From Paenibacillus mendelii (GTDB lineage Bacteria; Bacillota; Bacilli; Paenibacillales; Paenibacillaceae): a stretch of 64,000 nucleotides of DNA. The notes below the pieces were generated by a model, which saw only the letters and a program-made list of their open reading frames with translations, made no database searches and was not told where the DNA came from. Below, piece after piece: positions 1 through 9,437 of this stretch (within the stretch, counting starts at the first letter, position 1; every line of letters starts with the position of its first letter). Made by a program: the position numbers and the translations under genes. Location of the stretch: NCBI RefSeq assembly GCF_024498075.1, contig NZ_JANHOF010000001.1:1240001-1304000 (forward strand), read 5' to 3'.

Positions 1-375
1 ATCCCTGCCCGGATAGACATTCCATGCTGCCTCATCACCGGCCATCACACGCGCCGAGAAACCCGTCGGAATCACTACCCCGAAATCCGCGGTGCCATTC
101 CTGACCTGCTCCCTCGCTTCATCTTCGGTCGAAACTTCCGTAGCGACCATATAATCTGCCGTCTCCTTATCTTGCAGGTAGGAGCGGATCATAGTGCCCA
201 GGGCGTCTTCATCAGCAAGATGGACGGCAACCTTAACCGGCTTCATCTCCTCCCGGAATGCATTGCCTAACAGAAAGATAAGGAGCAGCGGCAGAAGAAA
301 CATAAGTGCAATCACCGATTTCATCCGAACGAAACGAATCAGTTCAAACCACGCCATTGTTAACCATGCGTACAT
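1..375 (-). CDS. ABC-2 type permease, N-terminal part (LnrM/LnrN-like), cut by window edge
   Basis: The first 125 codons of a gene that runs off the window. It begins with a short cytoplasmic stretch, one strong membrane helix (about residues 20-40, rich in Leu, Phe and Ile), and then the extracytoplasmic domain typical of ABC-2 export permeases, with the motif AREQVRNGTADFGVVIP. The start ATG at 375 follows a strong GGAGGGGG ribosome site. It lies 15 bases after the stop of the ATPase gene at 391-1338, so the two form one operon. The context (ATPase, permease, divergent NarL-type two-component pair) recalls the LnrJK/LnrLMN linearmycin-resistance system of Bacillus subtilis. The substrate is not known, and a second permease may lie outside the window. 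Confidence 0.8.
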   Translation of the reverse strand, partial: MYAWLTMAWFELIRFVRMKSVIALMFLLPLLLIFLLGNAFREEMKPVKVAVHLADEDALGTMIRSYLQDKETADYMVATEVSTEDEAREQVRNGTADFGVVIPTGFSARVMAGDEAAWNVYPGRD

Positions 376-390
376 TGCAGCTTCCCCCTC

Positions 391-1338
391 CTAAGAAGTA
401 CGATCCCGAAGCGTTCGCCCCGTGAGCTGAAGAAATAGTGTCTCCAAGTCCTGTTCCACCCTTGTCAGCTTCCGAAGCCCCACTTGATGCTTCTGCAAAA
501 TAAACAGTAAATCTTGCAGCGCCGTTGCCGATTCGTCTAATACAGCTTCAAAGGAGTTGGCTTCCAGCTCCGTGAATGATTTGATCCGTGGATGCTGCCG
601 AATCTCGGCCGATGCAGCTGGATCCGTACGGTCAACCTCCAGAACCAGCTTCTCCTCACTGCCGATCTGCCGCCGTAATTCCTCTTTCGTCCCGGATACG
701 ATCAGCTTCCCTCGATCCATGATGCCGACACGCGTACAGATCGCTTCGACCTCTTCCATGTAATGACTTGTATAGATGATTGTAGATCCCAGCTTGTTGA
801 GCGTTCGTACCGATTCGAGAATGTGATTGCGGGATTGCGGGTCGATCCCGACTGTCGGCTCATCCATAATGATCAGCTTCGGCTGATGCATAATGGCGCA
901 AGCTATATTCAATCGACGCTTCATGCCGCCTGAGAACGTGGAAGGCTTGCTTCCAGCCTTATCTTGAAGGCCGACAAACTCCAGTGCCTCACTTACCCGC
1001 TCTCGGAGCAGCCTCCCGCGCAAACCGTATAATCTTGCGAAGAACGTTACATTCTCCGCTGCTGATAAGGAGTCATAGATCGCCAGCTCTTGAGGAACGA
1101 GTCCGATTCTCTTCTTCACCTCAAGCGCATGGCTGCGAACAGAGTAGCCGTCTACCTTAATATCCCCGCCATCGATGTCAAGAAGACCAGCCAGCATATG
1201 AATGGATGTGCTCTTCCCCGCCCCGTTCGGACCCAACAGGCCGAATATTTCACCCGCTCCGATGGCCAGCGACAGATGATTGACCGACGGGACGGTATCG
1301 TATTTCTTGACAACTTCATGGAATGTAACAAGACTCAT
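391..1338 (-). CDS. ABC exporter ATP-binding protein (LnrL/DrrA-like)
   Basis: A 315-residue cytoplasmic ATPase that would power the permease just downstream. Visible motifs are Walker A GPNGAGKST, the signature FSGGMKRR, Walker B LIIMDEPTVGIDP and a switch histidine in YTSHYMEEVE. A C-terminal extension of about 90 residues is usual for DrrA/CcmA-type drug and lipid exporters. A longer reading frame from 1359 would begin inside the ribosome site; the ATG at 1338 with AGGGGAG upstream is preferred. The gene is divergent from the histidine kinase gene at 1533, so the roughly 200-base gap between them probably holds both promoters. Family assignment is firm; LnrL equivalence rests on context. 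Confidence 0.88.
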   Translation of the reverse strand: MSLVTFHEVVKKYDTVPSVNHLSLAIGAGEIFGLLGPNGAGKSTSIHMLAGLLDIDGGDIKVDGYSVRSHALEVKKRIGLVPQELAIYDSLSAAENVTFFARLYGLRGRLLRERVSEALEFVGLQDKAGSKPSTFSGGMKRRLNIACAIMHQPKLIIMDEPTVGIDPQSRNHILESVRTLNKLGSTIIYTSHYMEEVEAICTRVGIMDRGKLIVSGTKEELRRQIGSEEKLVLEVDRTDPAASAEIRQHPRIKSFTELEANSFEAVLDESATALQDLLFILQKHQVGLRKLTRVEQDLETLFLQLTGRTLRDRTS

Positions 1339-1532
1339 GATTATATCTTCTCCCCTCAATACCTCATGTGCTTTATTGTACGTCTTTCATCGCTCCCATA
1401 CAGGTCCGTTAAGTCATGATCGCAGCATGACGAAAGTCATTATTATTGTATCCGGTCAAGATCACACGAAGCTCGGCTAACCCGTTTGTGATATAATGAG
1501 AGTCATTGATTTCCTGCTAAAGGAGCTTGCCC

Positions 1533-2675
1533 ATGTCTCTTCTGCTGATCTGGATCCGGCATCTGCTCTTAATCGTACCTGCTTTGGGTACACTATTGAC
1601 CGGTCACGTAGAGGCGCAGGGATGGTTTACGCTGCAGGTTCTGATCGGTCTGCTTCTAATAAGAATCAGCGAAATACATATTCCGGTTCGGCGATTTATC
1701 CTGCCGATCGAGCTTATTTGGTTGAGTTATCTGGCTTACACCGAAGAAGGACTCATGTTTCTAGCTCTCTATTCAAGCTTAATCGCCATATTCATATACT
1801 CGCGGAAGCGGCAGCTGCTAGTCATGTTCGTCCTTCTTGTGGGACTGGCGCAGAATACGGTAATTCTGCATCGTGATGCCGAGCTCATCTGGATGGCGAA
1901 CCTCATCTGGTTAACGATCTCTGCACTGCTGCTTGCTTATGAGCGTATTGCCGTCAAGCAGCACTATGCGGAATCGCTCTACGATGCCTTGGCCCGCAGT
2001 CACGAAGACCTCGAGCAGACGCGCAGACGCATGATCGATTATGCCGCTCAGGTAGAGCGTTTTGCTCAGGCAGAGGAACGTAACCGGATTGCCAAAGACA
2101 TCCACGACGATCTTGGGCACCGGCTCATCCGGCAAAAAATGATGATGGAGGCTGCGCTTCAGCTGCTCGACAAGCAGCCAGACAAAGCACACGCCATGCT
2201 CGGACAAATCCGAGATCAAATGGAAGACAGCATGGAACGGATGCGGCGGACCGTGCGAAGACTATCACCGGTCAGCGATGATACTTCGCGCAAATACGCA
2301 CTTGATCGCTTGATCGAGGAATCGGGTCGTGAGCTCGGCATCGAAGTGACGTTCACGATTGCCGGCCAGCCTTATCCGCTCTATCCCAGCATTGAATATG
2401 TGTTATACCGCAATTCGCAGGAGGCCATTACGAATGCCGTGCGTCATGGAGGCGCCAGGCGGGTTGACATTATACTCGAATACCGCCCTTCGGATCTTCG
2501 CCTTTCCGTCGCTAATGACGGCTTGGTGCCTGATGGGCCGATTGTGCAAGGAATCGGATTCCGCGGCATGAACGAACGGATCATGCTCGTAGGCGGGCAG
2601 CTTGATGTTGCAACGAAACCTCATTTTACCGTCACGACCATTGTGCCGCTCGGAGTTCAGGCAATTGAGGCCTGA
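1533..2675 (+). CDS. Sensor histidine kinase, NarL/DesK type (LnrJ-like)
   Basis: A 380-residue membrane kinase. The first 140 residues form about five closely spaced hydrophobic helices with no sizeable outer domain, as in intramembrane-sensing kinases. A coiled segment follows, then the HisKA_3 phosphoacceptor region with H191 in AKDIHDDLGHR, an N-box (NSQEAITNAVRHGG) and a G-box (GIGFRGMNER) of the GHKL ATPase. The ATG at 1533 is 7 bases after AAAGGAG; a TTG two codons earlier is less likely. The response regulator gene follows 26 bases later. It probably senses membrane-active compounds and induces the divergent ABC exporter; the signal is inferred from similar systems. Confidence 0.88.
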   Translation: MSLLLIWIRHLLLIVPALGTLLTGHVEAQGWFTLQVLIGLLLIRISEIHIPVRRFILPIELIWLSYLAYTEEGLMFLALYSSLIAIFIYSRKRQLLVMFVLLVGLAQNTVILHRDAELIWMANLIWLTISALLLAYERIAVKQHYAESLYDALARSHEDLEQTRRRMIDYAAQVERFAQAEERNRIAKDIHDDLGHRLIRQKMMMEAALQLLDKQPDKAHAMLGQIRDQMEDSMERMRRTVRRLSPVSDDTSRKYALDRLIEESGRELGIEVTFTIAGQPYPLYPSIEYVLYRNSQEAITNAVRHGGARRVDIILEYRPSDLRLSVANDGLVPDGPIVQGIGFRGMNERIMLVGGQLDVATKPHFTVTTIVPLGVQAIEA

Positions 2676-2701
2676 CAAGAAGAAAGGAGCTGTCCGCCCC
2701 C

Positions 2702-3433
2702 ATGATAACAGTGCTGATTGTGGATGATGATCCATTCATACGCGAGAGCTTGAAGCTGATTCTCGACATCGAGCCGGACCTGACTGTCGTTGGCACATGC
2801 GGCGATGGCGAGGAAGCCTTCGCTTTCGCCTCACAGCAAGCGGTTGATGTCGTGCTGATGGACATTCGGATGCCTGTATGCGGCGGTGTTGAAGGCACCC
2901 GGAAGCTGAAGTCGCTGAAGAAGCCGCCCGCTGTGCTCATGCTCACGACGTTCGATGACGACGATCACATAACCGATGCCATTCGCAGCGGGGCAAACGG
3001 CTACTTGCTCAAGAACGTGCCTCCCAGCCGGATTGTCTCCGGCATCAAGACCATCTATGAAGGCTCCATGCTAATGCATCCCGACATTGCCCGTAAACTA
3101 GCCGGTCTCGTTGGGACAGCTGCGGCCGCTGCCCCGGCTGAGGCCGCCAGCTCTCTGTCAGCAGACGAAACTGCTGCTGCCCGTGATCACGCGCTCTCCG
3201 CTCTCGGACTGACACAAGCCGAACGGCATGTCATCCGATTAATTGCGGACGGTCAATCGAATAAAGAGATAGCCGGCAATCTGTTTCTTAGTGAAGGCAC
3301 CGTGAAAAACAATATTACAGTGATCTTAGGCAAGCTGGGGTTACGCGATCGGACGCAGATCGCCATTCATTATTTGACCCTGCAGCCTGTCAAGCCCCAT
3401 CCTACCGCATCTATAGAGAGGAACGATAAATAA
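2702..3433 (+). CDS. Response regulator, NarL/LuxR family (LnrK-like)
   Basis: A 243-residue DNA-binding regulator paired with the kinase upstream. The receiver domain starts with acidic residues in IVDDDPF and has phosphoacceptor D54 in LMDIRMP, the Thr in MLTTFDDDD and the conserved Lys in LLKNVPP. An Ala-rich linker (about residues 140-165) leads to a C-terminal LuxR-type helix-turn-helix (LTQAERHVIRLIADG, then SNKEIAGNLFLSEGTVKNN). The linker is longer and more Ala-rich than usual. The stop codon overlaps the start of the next gene by one base, so a housekeeping-like DUF1054 gene is translationally linked to the regulator. Confidence 0.9.
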   Translation: MITVLIVDDDPFIRESLKLILDIEPDLTVVGTCGDGEEAFAFASQQAVDVVLMDIRMPVCGGVEGTRKLKSLKKPPAVLMLTTFDDDDHITDAIRSGANGYLLKNVPPSRIVSGIKTIYEGSMLMHPDIARKLAGLVGTAAAAAPAEAASSLSADETAAARDHALSALGLTQAERHVIRLIADGQSNKEIAGNLFLSEGTVKNNITVILGKLGLRDRTQIAIHYLTLQPVKPHPTASIERNDK

Positions 3434-4098
3434 TGACAACGACGAATACGCAGCAACCCCAATCCGCCTCCACGCAAGCCTTTCCCGGTTTTACGCAGGA
3501 TGATTTCGATGTCTTTGCCGTTCCCGGCTTGGAGCCTCGCATGACCCTGTTGATTGACCGCATTCGCCCAAAGCTGCATGAGCTTGGGGAACGGCTCTCA
3601 CCCATGCTGAGCGAGCTGTGCGAGGAACCTATCTTTCCCCATGTCGCCAAGCATGCGCGCCGGACCATTAATCCGCCGGTGGATACTTGGGTGGCCTTCG
3701 CCCCGAATAAGCGCGGGTATAAGGCTCATCCCCATTTTCAAATCGGGCTGTTCGGCTCTCACGTATTCGTCCAGTTCGCCATTATTTACGAGTCCACGAA
3801 CAAATCCGTATTCGCCGAGCATGCGCTCCAGCAGTTGGACGAAATTGCCAAGCATATTCCATCCCATTACATATGGTCGGGCGATCATATGGTTCCGGAA
3901 GGCGACCTGCAAAGCAAGCTGGGTGAAGAAGGACTGCGCAAGCTGCTGGAGCGGCTCAAAACCGTCAAAGCGTCCGAAGCCTTGTGCGGCATCCATATCG
4001 ATCGGAACGATCCGCTTCTCCAAGACGGTGAAGCCTTCATCGCCAAGGCGGAAGAAACCTTCCGTACGGTTCTGCCGCTCTACAAAATGGCATTCTAA
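3433..4098 (+). CDS. DUF1054 family protein (YktB-like, UPF0637)
   Basis: A 221-residue soluble protein of unknown function, recognised as the DUF1054/YktB family from its opening FTQDDFDVFAVPGLE, the segment HVAKHARRTINPPVDTWVAF, and HPHFQIGLFGSHVFVQFA. No signal peptide or membrane segment is seen. Its start overlaps the response-regulator stop by one base (TAATG), so it is probably translated by coupling. It is the last gene of that unit, with a hairpin terminator 35 bases after its stop. Nothing in the sequence ties it to the exporter. Family confidence is high; function is unknown. Confidence 0.85.
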   Translation: MTTTNTQQPQSASTQAFPGFTQDDFDVFAVPGLEPRMTLLIDRIRPKLHELGERLSPMLSELCEEPIFPHVAKHARRTINPPVDTWVAFAPNKRGYKAHPHFQIGLFGSHVFVQFAIIYESTNKSVFAEHALQQLDEIAKHIPSHYIWSGDHMVPEGDLQSKLGEEGLRKLLERLKTVKASEALCGIHIDRNDPLLQDGEAFIAKAEETFRTVLPLYKMAF

Positions 4099-4132
4099 GT
4101 CATGCTGCGCTCACCAAGCGGCAGCATAACAA

Positions 4133-4175
4133 ACGCACCGCCTCCGAGCTCATGGCCGGATGGCGGTGCGTTTTG
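4133..4175 (+). terminator. Rho-independent terminator after the DUF1054 gene
   Basis: A 10-bp stem (ACGCACCGCC at 4133-4142 with GGCGGTGCGT at 4162-4171) followed by TTTTGT. It lies between converging genes and, with a weaker T-run on the other strand, may also end RND-pump transcription. Confidence 0.8.
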
Positions 4176-4243
4176 TCATATAAGCCTTGTTAGACGAATG
4201 AAACAATCATTGCTGCTCTAATCGATATGGATCCGATATAGGG

Positions 4244-7200
4244 TTAAGCAGCCTGTTCCAGCTCCGCCGCGATGCGCTGGCGCTTCGACTTGCGGAAGAA
4301 GAACAATTCATAGATGCAAGGAATAATGATCAGCGTCAGCAGAGTCGCAATGGCAAGACCGCCAATAACGACGATGGCCAAGCTTTGCGATACGATACTG
4401 CCGCTCTCCGACGTGCCGAACACGAGCGGGAGCATGGCACAGATGGTCGCAATAGCCGTCATCAGAATCGGACGCATCCGGGTGGATGCCGCTTCGATCA
4501 ACGCGTCGCGGATCGGCATCCGCTGCTCATTCTGCTTCACGCGGTCGATCAGCACGATTGCGTTCGTGACGACAATCCCAATGAGCATCAGCGCTCCAAA
4601 CATGGCCGTGAAGTCCGGGGATATGCCCGAGATGAGCAACCCTCCAATCGCTCCGATTGCCGCAAGCGGCAGCGAGAACATAATCGCAAGCGGAGCGCGG
4701 ATCGTCTTGAATGTGATCACCATGATCAGATACACAATGCCAATGGAGATGAGGGCGGTTAACCCCAGATCGGCAAAATCGCTCATTTGGTCCGCCGAGG
4801 CGCCCCCGATCACATAGTTGATACCCTCAGGAGCCTTCAGTTCGTTTACCTTCTTCGTAATTTCAGCGCCGACCACAGACAGCTGCGAAGGCTCGGCATC
4901 GGCAGTAACGCGAATGTACAGCTTGCCGTCCTTATGGTAGAACACGCTGGATTCCTCGCTCTTGACGAGCTTCGCCACGGATGACACCGGAACCGGACCG
5001 TTATCCGTCATGATCTGCAATTGGTTCAAATCGGCTTCCGATTTCGGGTCGATCGACGGCTGCAGCATGACGGCCGTTTCGCGGTTCTCCACCTTAATGG
5101 AGCCAATAGGCATCGGATTGAGCAGGCCCTGCAGCTGCATGGCCACATCCTGCCCCTTGGCCTTGACCGGATCAAGCTCGAACGTATAGACGGACTTCTT
5201 CTGCTCCTGGTTCGATTTCACCTTGACGACGTCCTTGATCGGCTTGATGGCCGCGATGACTTGATCGGCACCCTTGGCAATTTCCTCCGGATCGTCACCC
5301 GTCACATCGATTGTAATTTGTGAGGAGCTTCCCCCGCTCATGAAGTCGGCGGCTTCCGCGTTCAAATCCGCTCCTTTATAAGCCGGACGCTGCGCTTTGA
5401 GCTCATCGATCAGCTTCTCGGCATCCGCACCATCCTTCATGTCGACCATATATGTGACCAATGTCGGAGAGGAGACGTCGCCATATTTGGCATTGTCGGC
5501 GCTATTACCGTTCATCATGAGCACCCAATCAATATCCGTACGGGCATTCAAATATTTCTCCAGGTTGCGGCCTGCCGTTACGACCTCATCATGCGGCGTC
5601 TCGCCCGGATATTCGAGCGATACATTCACCGTAGACGCATTGGAGCTATCGAGTGCCGCTTTCGGCATGAGCATGTAAGCTCCAATCGATCCGAAGAACA
5701 ATAGAGCTGAAATAAGCAGCGGTATCCATTTATGCTTCAAATTCCAGGATAGGAAGCTGGAGAAGCGTTTGGAGCCTTCGTGCTCGACCATCTTCGTCCC
5801 GCGCAGCAGCACAGCGCTAAGGAGTGGCACGACGGTTAAGGCGACGATCAGCGAGGCCAGCAAGGAATACGATACTGTCAGCGCGAACGGCAGCAGGAAA
5901 TCTTGCAGGGAACCGCGCAGCAGACCCATAGGCAGGAATACGGCAACCGTTACGAGCGTCGATGACGTAATAGCCGTTGCCACTTCTTTGGTAGAGTCGA
6001 TGATTAACTGGGTCGAGAATGCTTCTTTCTGCAGTCTTCGATATATATTCTCGATGACGACAATGCTGTCGTCGACGAGGCGGCCGACCGCAACGGCGAC
6101 GCCGCCAAGCGTAATGATGTTCAGCGTCACGCCAGACAGATCCAGTAAATACAGCGTTATTCCGAGCGACAGCGGAATGGATACAATGGTAATGATCGTC
6201 GCTCTGATATTACGCATGAAGAGCAGAATCACGATGGTCGCGAATAATGCGCCCAGCAGAACTTCCTTGAGCATGGAATTGACCGAGCTGACGACCTGCT
6301 CCGAAGTGCTCAGCAGCACCTTGGCTTGGATGGACGGCATTTCGTTGTTCAAGCGCTCGACCGTCTCATTGACACGATCGCCGACTGATACCGCATTCGC
6401 GCTGCCTGACTTGGAGATCGTCAACATGAGTACATCGCTTCCATCAATGCTGCTGATGCTCTCCTGCTGCTTCTCCAGCTTCACATCGGCAACGTCTCCA
6501 AGCGTGACGCCCGCAATGACAGGCAGCTTACGAAGCGTTTCGATATCGTTAATATCCGCACGTACATTAATGTTTCCCGACATGCCGCCGATCGTTTTCT
6601 CCCCAACTGAAGAAGTCGTTCCGCGGCCCTGCAGCACACCCATAAGCGCTTGGAATGGGATACCCTTCTCTTCGAGCTTCGCCGTATTCGGAATGACGGA
6701 TATGCTGGGCATCGACTTACCGGACAGCGACACTTCTCCGGCACCGTCGATTTGTTTGAATTCGTTAATGATCTCTTTCTCCGCTAGCTCGCGCTCCGCC
6801 TCGCTCATCTTCGCGTCGAAGCCGATCGTAACCCAAGAAATCGGAATCATAGACGTATTGAATTGAACAACGAACGGCTTGGAGACCGTTTCCGGCAGCT
6901 GCACCGCGCTAACGGAGCGCTCGACTTCAGCCTTCGCGTCCTTCATATTCGTCTTGGAATCGAATGATAGATTAATTTGTGTGAACCCGTTGCCCGAGGT
7001 GGAGAACATGCCGCTCTTCCCCTTCGTAAATTGCAGCGCATCCTCAAGCTTGGCGGTAACCTGCGTTTCCATTGATTTGGCATCATATCCCGGCCCAATC
7101 GCCGCCACCGTTACCATCGGGTTATCCGCCTCCGGCAGAAATTCCATCGGCAGCTTCCAATAGCTGATAACCCCCATGACCAACGCCATCAATACGACGA

Positions 7201-7249
7201 TTTTCATCGCGGCTTTGTTATTGAACGCCCACTTCGTAAATCCTTGCAT
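4244..7249 (-). CDS. RND-family efflux pump (AcrB/SwrC-like)
   Basis: A 1001-residue inner-membrane proton-driven exporter of the HAE/AcrB type. The N-terminal helix and PMEFLPEADNPMV are typical. Two periplasmic-type domains each precede a six-helix bundle. The proton-relay segment GRLVDDSIVVIENIYR and the repeat-2 motif LIGIVVTNAIVLIDR are both present. The ATG at 7249 follows AGGGGAGATAAGG; the upstream TTG would sit inside that site. No adaptor or outer-membrane gene is adjacent, as expected for Gram-positive RND pumps such as SwrC (YerP). A hairpin lies beyond its 3' end. An 8-codon reading frame with its own ribosome site sits directly upstream (see findings). Confidence 0.93.
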   Translation of the reverse strand: MQGFTKWAFNNKAAMKIVVLMALVMGVISYWKLPMEFLPEADNPMVTVAAIGPGYDAKSMETQVTAKLEDALQFTKGKSGMFSTSGNGFTQINLSFDSKTNMKDAKAEVERSVSAVQLPETVSKPFVVQFNTSMIPISWVTIGFDAKMSEAERELAEKEIINEFKQIDGAGEVSLSGKSMPSISVIPNTAKLEEKGIPFQALMGVLQGRGTTSSVGEKTIGGMSGNINVRADINDIETLRKLPVIAGVTLGDVADVKLEKQQESISSIDGSDVLMLTISKSGSANAVSVGDRVNETVERLNNEMPSIQAKVLLSTSEQVVSSVNSMLKEVLLGALFATIVILLFMRNIRATIITIVSIPLSLGITLYLLDLSGVTLNIITLGGVAVAVGRLVDDSIVVIENIYRRLQKEAFSTQLIIDSTKEVATAITSSTLVTVAVFLPMGLLRGSLQDFLLPFALTVSYSLLASLIVALTVVPLLSAVLLRGTKMVEHEGSKRFSSFLSWNLKHKWIPLLISALLFFGSIGAYMLMPKAALDSSNASTVNVSLEYPGETPHDEVVTAGRNLEKYLNARTDIDWVLMMNGNSADNAKYGDVSSPTLVTYMVDMKDGADAEKLIDELKAQRPAYKGADLNAEAADFMSGGSSSQITIDVTGDDPEEIAKGADQVIAAIKPIKDVVKVKSNQEQKKSVYTFELDPVKAKGQDVAMQLQGLLNPMPIGSIKVENRETAVMLQPSIDPKSEADLNQLQIMTDNGPVPVSSVAKLVKSEESSVFYHKDGKLYIRVTADAEPSQLSVVGAEITKKVNELKAPEGINYVIGGASADQMSDFADLGLTALISIGIVYLIMVITFKTIRAPLAIMFSLPLAAIGAIGGLLISGISPDFTAMFGALMLIGIVVTNAIVLIDRVKQNEQRMPIRDALIEAASTRMRPILMTAIATICAMLPLVFGTSESGSIVSQSLAIVVIGGLAIATLLTLIIIPCIYELFFFRKSKRQRIAAELEQAA

Positions 7250-7420
7250 GACCTTATCTCCCCTCAATCTGGTTCATCTCAAACTCCTTGCTAAAGCTTA
7301 CCTGTTTATGGCATACGCCAAAAACGTCTAGAGTCTAGTCTTTGACTACGACTTGAGGAGGAGTACCTATCATGCTGAAGGTTGAAGCTCCATGCATGGG
7401 ACCGGCATGAATAATTGTCA

Positions 7421-7448
7421 TTTACAACATCCCGAATACTGCTATTCT
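7421..7448 (+). promoter_or_regulatory. Probable sigma-A promoter for the ABC exporter pair at 7489
   Basis: TTTACA at 7421-7426 and TATTCT at 7443-7448 with a 16-base spacer, placed about 40 bases before the ATPase start. It is a fair but not perfect match. Confidence 0.4.
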
Positions 7449-7488
7449 AGAAGGGAGCGATCACTCATGAAGAGGAGCGTGATTAACG

Positions 7489-8250
7489 ATGACTCTTCCC
7501 CCTCACGTTGAACCGGCTTCCCCGCAGCTGCCCGTTGTCGAGCTAAATGAGATTACACGTATCTTCGGAAAGCGATCTATACTTGAGAGCGTTTCGCTGC
7601 GGGTGGAACAAGGCGAGCTGTTCGGCTTGCTTGGGCCATCCGGCTCGGGTAAGACGACACTCATAAAAGTCATTACCGGCATCGACCGGGCTGATCGCGG
7701 TACCGTCCGTATGCTGGGCACGCCCATGCCGCAGCTGCGCATGCTGCAGCGCTTCGGCTACATGGCCCAATCCGACGCGCTTTACAGTGAGTTAACAGCC
7801 AAGCAAAACCTGCTCTTCTTTGCCTCTTTATATGGGCTTAGCGGAGCCCGGCGGAAGAAACGGATTGAAGAATCGATGGCCGTTGTCGACTTGCTCGATC
7901 ACCTCGACAAGCCGGTATCGGCTTATTCGGGCGGCATGAGGCGAAGGCTGTCGCTTGCGATCGCACTGCTGCATGAGCCCGCCCTGCTCGTGCTTGACGA
8001 GCCGACCGTCGGCATCGATCCGGTACTGCGGCAATCGATTTGGAAAGAGCTTCTCGCCATGCGCAGCAGAGGTACGACGATTATTTTGACGACGCATGTG
8101 ATGGACGAAGCGGATAAATGCGACCGGCTCGGCTTAATCCGTGATGGACGCCTGACCGCAATCGATACGCCGGAAGCGCTCAAAGCGAAGACCGGGAGTA
8201 CTTCGATCGAAGATGCATTCATCGTTCTCGGGGGAGGGGTGCGGGCATGA
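7489..8250 (+). CDS. ABC exporter ATP-binding protein
   Basis: A 253-residue ATPase: Walker A GPSGSGKTT, Q-loop in YMAQSD, signature YSGGMRRR, Walker B LLVLDEPTVGIDP, switch His in LTTHVMDEADKC. It belongs to the drug-export (ABCB/NodI-like) group rather than the importers. The ATG at 7489 has GAGGAG about 12 bases upstream. Its end overlaps the permease start by four bases (ATGA), so the two are translated together and form a two-gene exporter. No regulator gene is next to it; the promoter region is shared with the divergent RND pump. The substrate is unknown. Confidence 0.88.
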   Translation: MTLPPHVEPASPQLPVVELNEITRIFGKRSILESVSLRVEQGELFGLLGPSGSGKTTLIKVITGIDRADRGTVRMLGTPMPQLRMLQRFGYMAQSDALYSELTAKQNLLFFASLYGLSGARRKKRIEESMAVVDLLDHLDKPVSAYSGGMRRRLSLAIALLHEPALLVLDEPTVGIDPVLRQSIWKELLAMRSRGTTIILTTHVMDEADKCDRLGLIRDGRLTAIDTPEALKAKTGSTSIEDAFIVLGGGVRA

Positions 8251-9266
8251 GAATACGGGCACTGGCCATCCGGATTATCCGTCAGTTCGTGCGCGACAAG
8301 CGTACGCTGGCCCTGCTGTTCTTGGCACCTCTGCTCATTCTGACGCTGATGAAGCTCGTCTTTAACGGTCAGGCGGTGGAGCCGCAGATTGGTACGCTGA
8401 ACATGCCGCCGCAGCTTGTCGATCGGCTGGAGCAGGCCGGAGCGGCAATTATAACCTTCAGAGAAGCGGCCGATGCCGCCTCTGCGATTGCAAATGGCAG
8501 CCTCGATGCGGTATTGACGCTGGACGCCGGCAAACCTGCCATACAGCTGGAGGGCAGCGATCCGGCAATGAATAAGACCGTCTTAATGCTGCTTCAACGG
8601 ACTCTCCAGGAAGCATCGCCGAATGTCCAGGCTGCCGTTTCTTACCTCCACGGCAGCGAGGAAATGACATCTTTCGATTCTTTCGGTCCCGTTCTGGTCG
8701 GCTTCTTCTCGTTCTTCTTCGTCTTTATGCTTGCCGGAGTCTCGTTTCTGCGAGAGCGAACCAGCGGCACGCTGGAGCGTCTGCTGGCGACGCCGATCCG
8801 CCGCTATGAAGTCGTGGCCGGTTATTTATCCGGCTTCGGACTGTTCACCCTGCTGCAAGCGGCGCTCATCGCCTGGTTCGCAATCGACATACTGGGCCTC
8901 TATATGGATGGCTCCATATGGCTTGTCCTGCTTATAAACCTGCTGCTGTCGCTAACGGCACTGACGCTCGGCACGCTGCTCTCCTCCTATGCCGGCAGCG
9001 AGTTTCAAATCATTCAGTTCATACCGCTCGTGGTCGTCCCGCAGGTATTCTTCTCTGGGCTGTTCTCCCTAGAAGCCATGACGCCTTGGCTGCAGAAGCT
9101 CAGCTATGCGATGCCGCTTTATTATGGAGCTGATGCGATGCGAAGCATCATGCTGAGGGGCGCGGGCTGGGGCAGCATTCAGACTGATGTGTACGTTCTG
9201 CTCGGTTTCTCGACCGTATTCGCCTTATTGAATGTGGCAGCGCTGCGCAAACATCGGGCGATATAG
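8247..9266 (+). CDS. ABC-2 type export permease
   Basis: A 339-residue permease with one N-terminal membrane helix (about residues 20-40, LALLFLAPLLILTLMKLV), an outer domain of about 120 residues, and a C-terminal bundle of five helices. The ABC-2 motif FLRERTSGTLERLLATPI lies between the first two helices of the bundle. It starts inside the ATPase stop (ATGA overlap), so the two proteins are expected to assemble into one exporter, probably as two copies of each. A strong hairpin follows the stop. The substrate is unknown. Confidence 0.87.
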   Translation: MRIRALAIRIIRQFVRDKRTLALLFLAPLLILTLMKLVFNGQAVEPQIGTLNMPPQLVDRLEQAGAAIITFREAADAASAIANGSLDAVLTLDAGKPAIQLEGSDPAMNKTVLMLLQRTLQEASPNVQAAVSYLHGSEEMTSFDSFGPVLVGFFSFFFVFMLAGVSFLRERTSGTLERLLATPIRRYEVVAGYLSGFGLFTLLQAALIAWFAIDILGLYMDGSIWLVLLINLLLSLTALTLGTLLSSYAGSEFQIIQFIPLVVVPQVFFSGLFSLEAMTPWLQKLSYAMPLYYGADAMRSIMLRGAGWGSIQTDVYVLLGFSTVFALLNVAALRKHRAI

Positions 9267-9290
9267 TAACCAAGACCGACAAACATGCAG

Positions 9291-9329
9291 CAGGGGCTGT
9301 TCCATAAATTACTCATGGAACAGCCCCTG
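9291..9329 (+). terminator. Strong hairpin between convergent genes, probable terminator
   Basis: A perfect 14-bp stem (left arm 9291-9304, right arm 9316-9329) with an 11-base loop. The T-run is poor on both strands, so it may act mainly as a 3' end stabiliser for the converging exporter and ROK transcripts. Confidence 0.6.
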
Positions 9330-9437
9330 TGTCGATTATGAATGGTGGATCATGCGGCTGTTCCTGCACACCCCATTGGGAGCTCAGAGCCATTCCCATG
9401 CAGTTGAAACAGCCTGCGCCCGCGCTGGGCTCGCATC

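Noticed and set aside
5769..6866. A 365-codon open frame on the plus strand
   Set aside because: Antisense to the RND pump; Ser/Thr-rich translation typical of a shadow frame.
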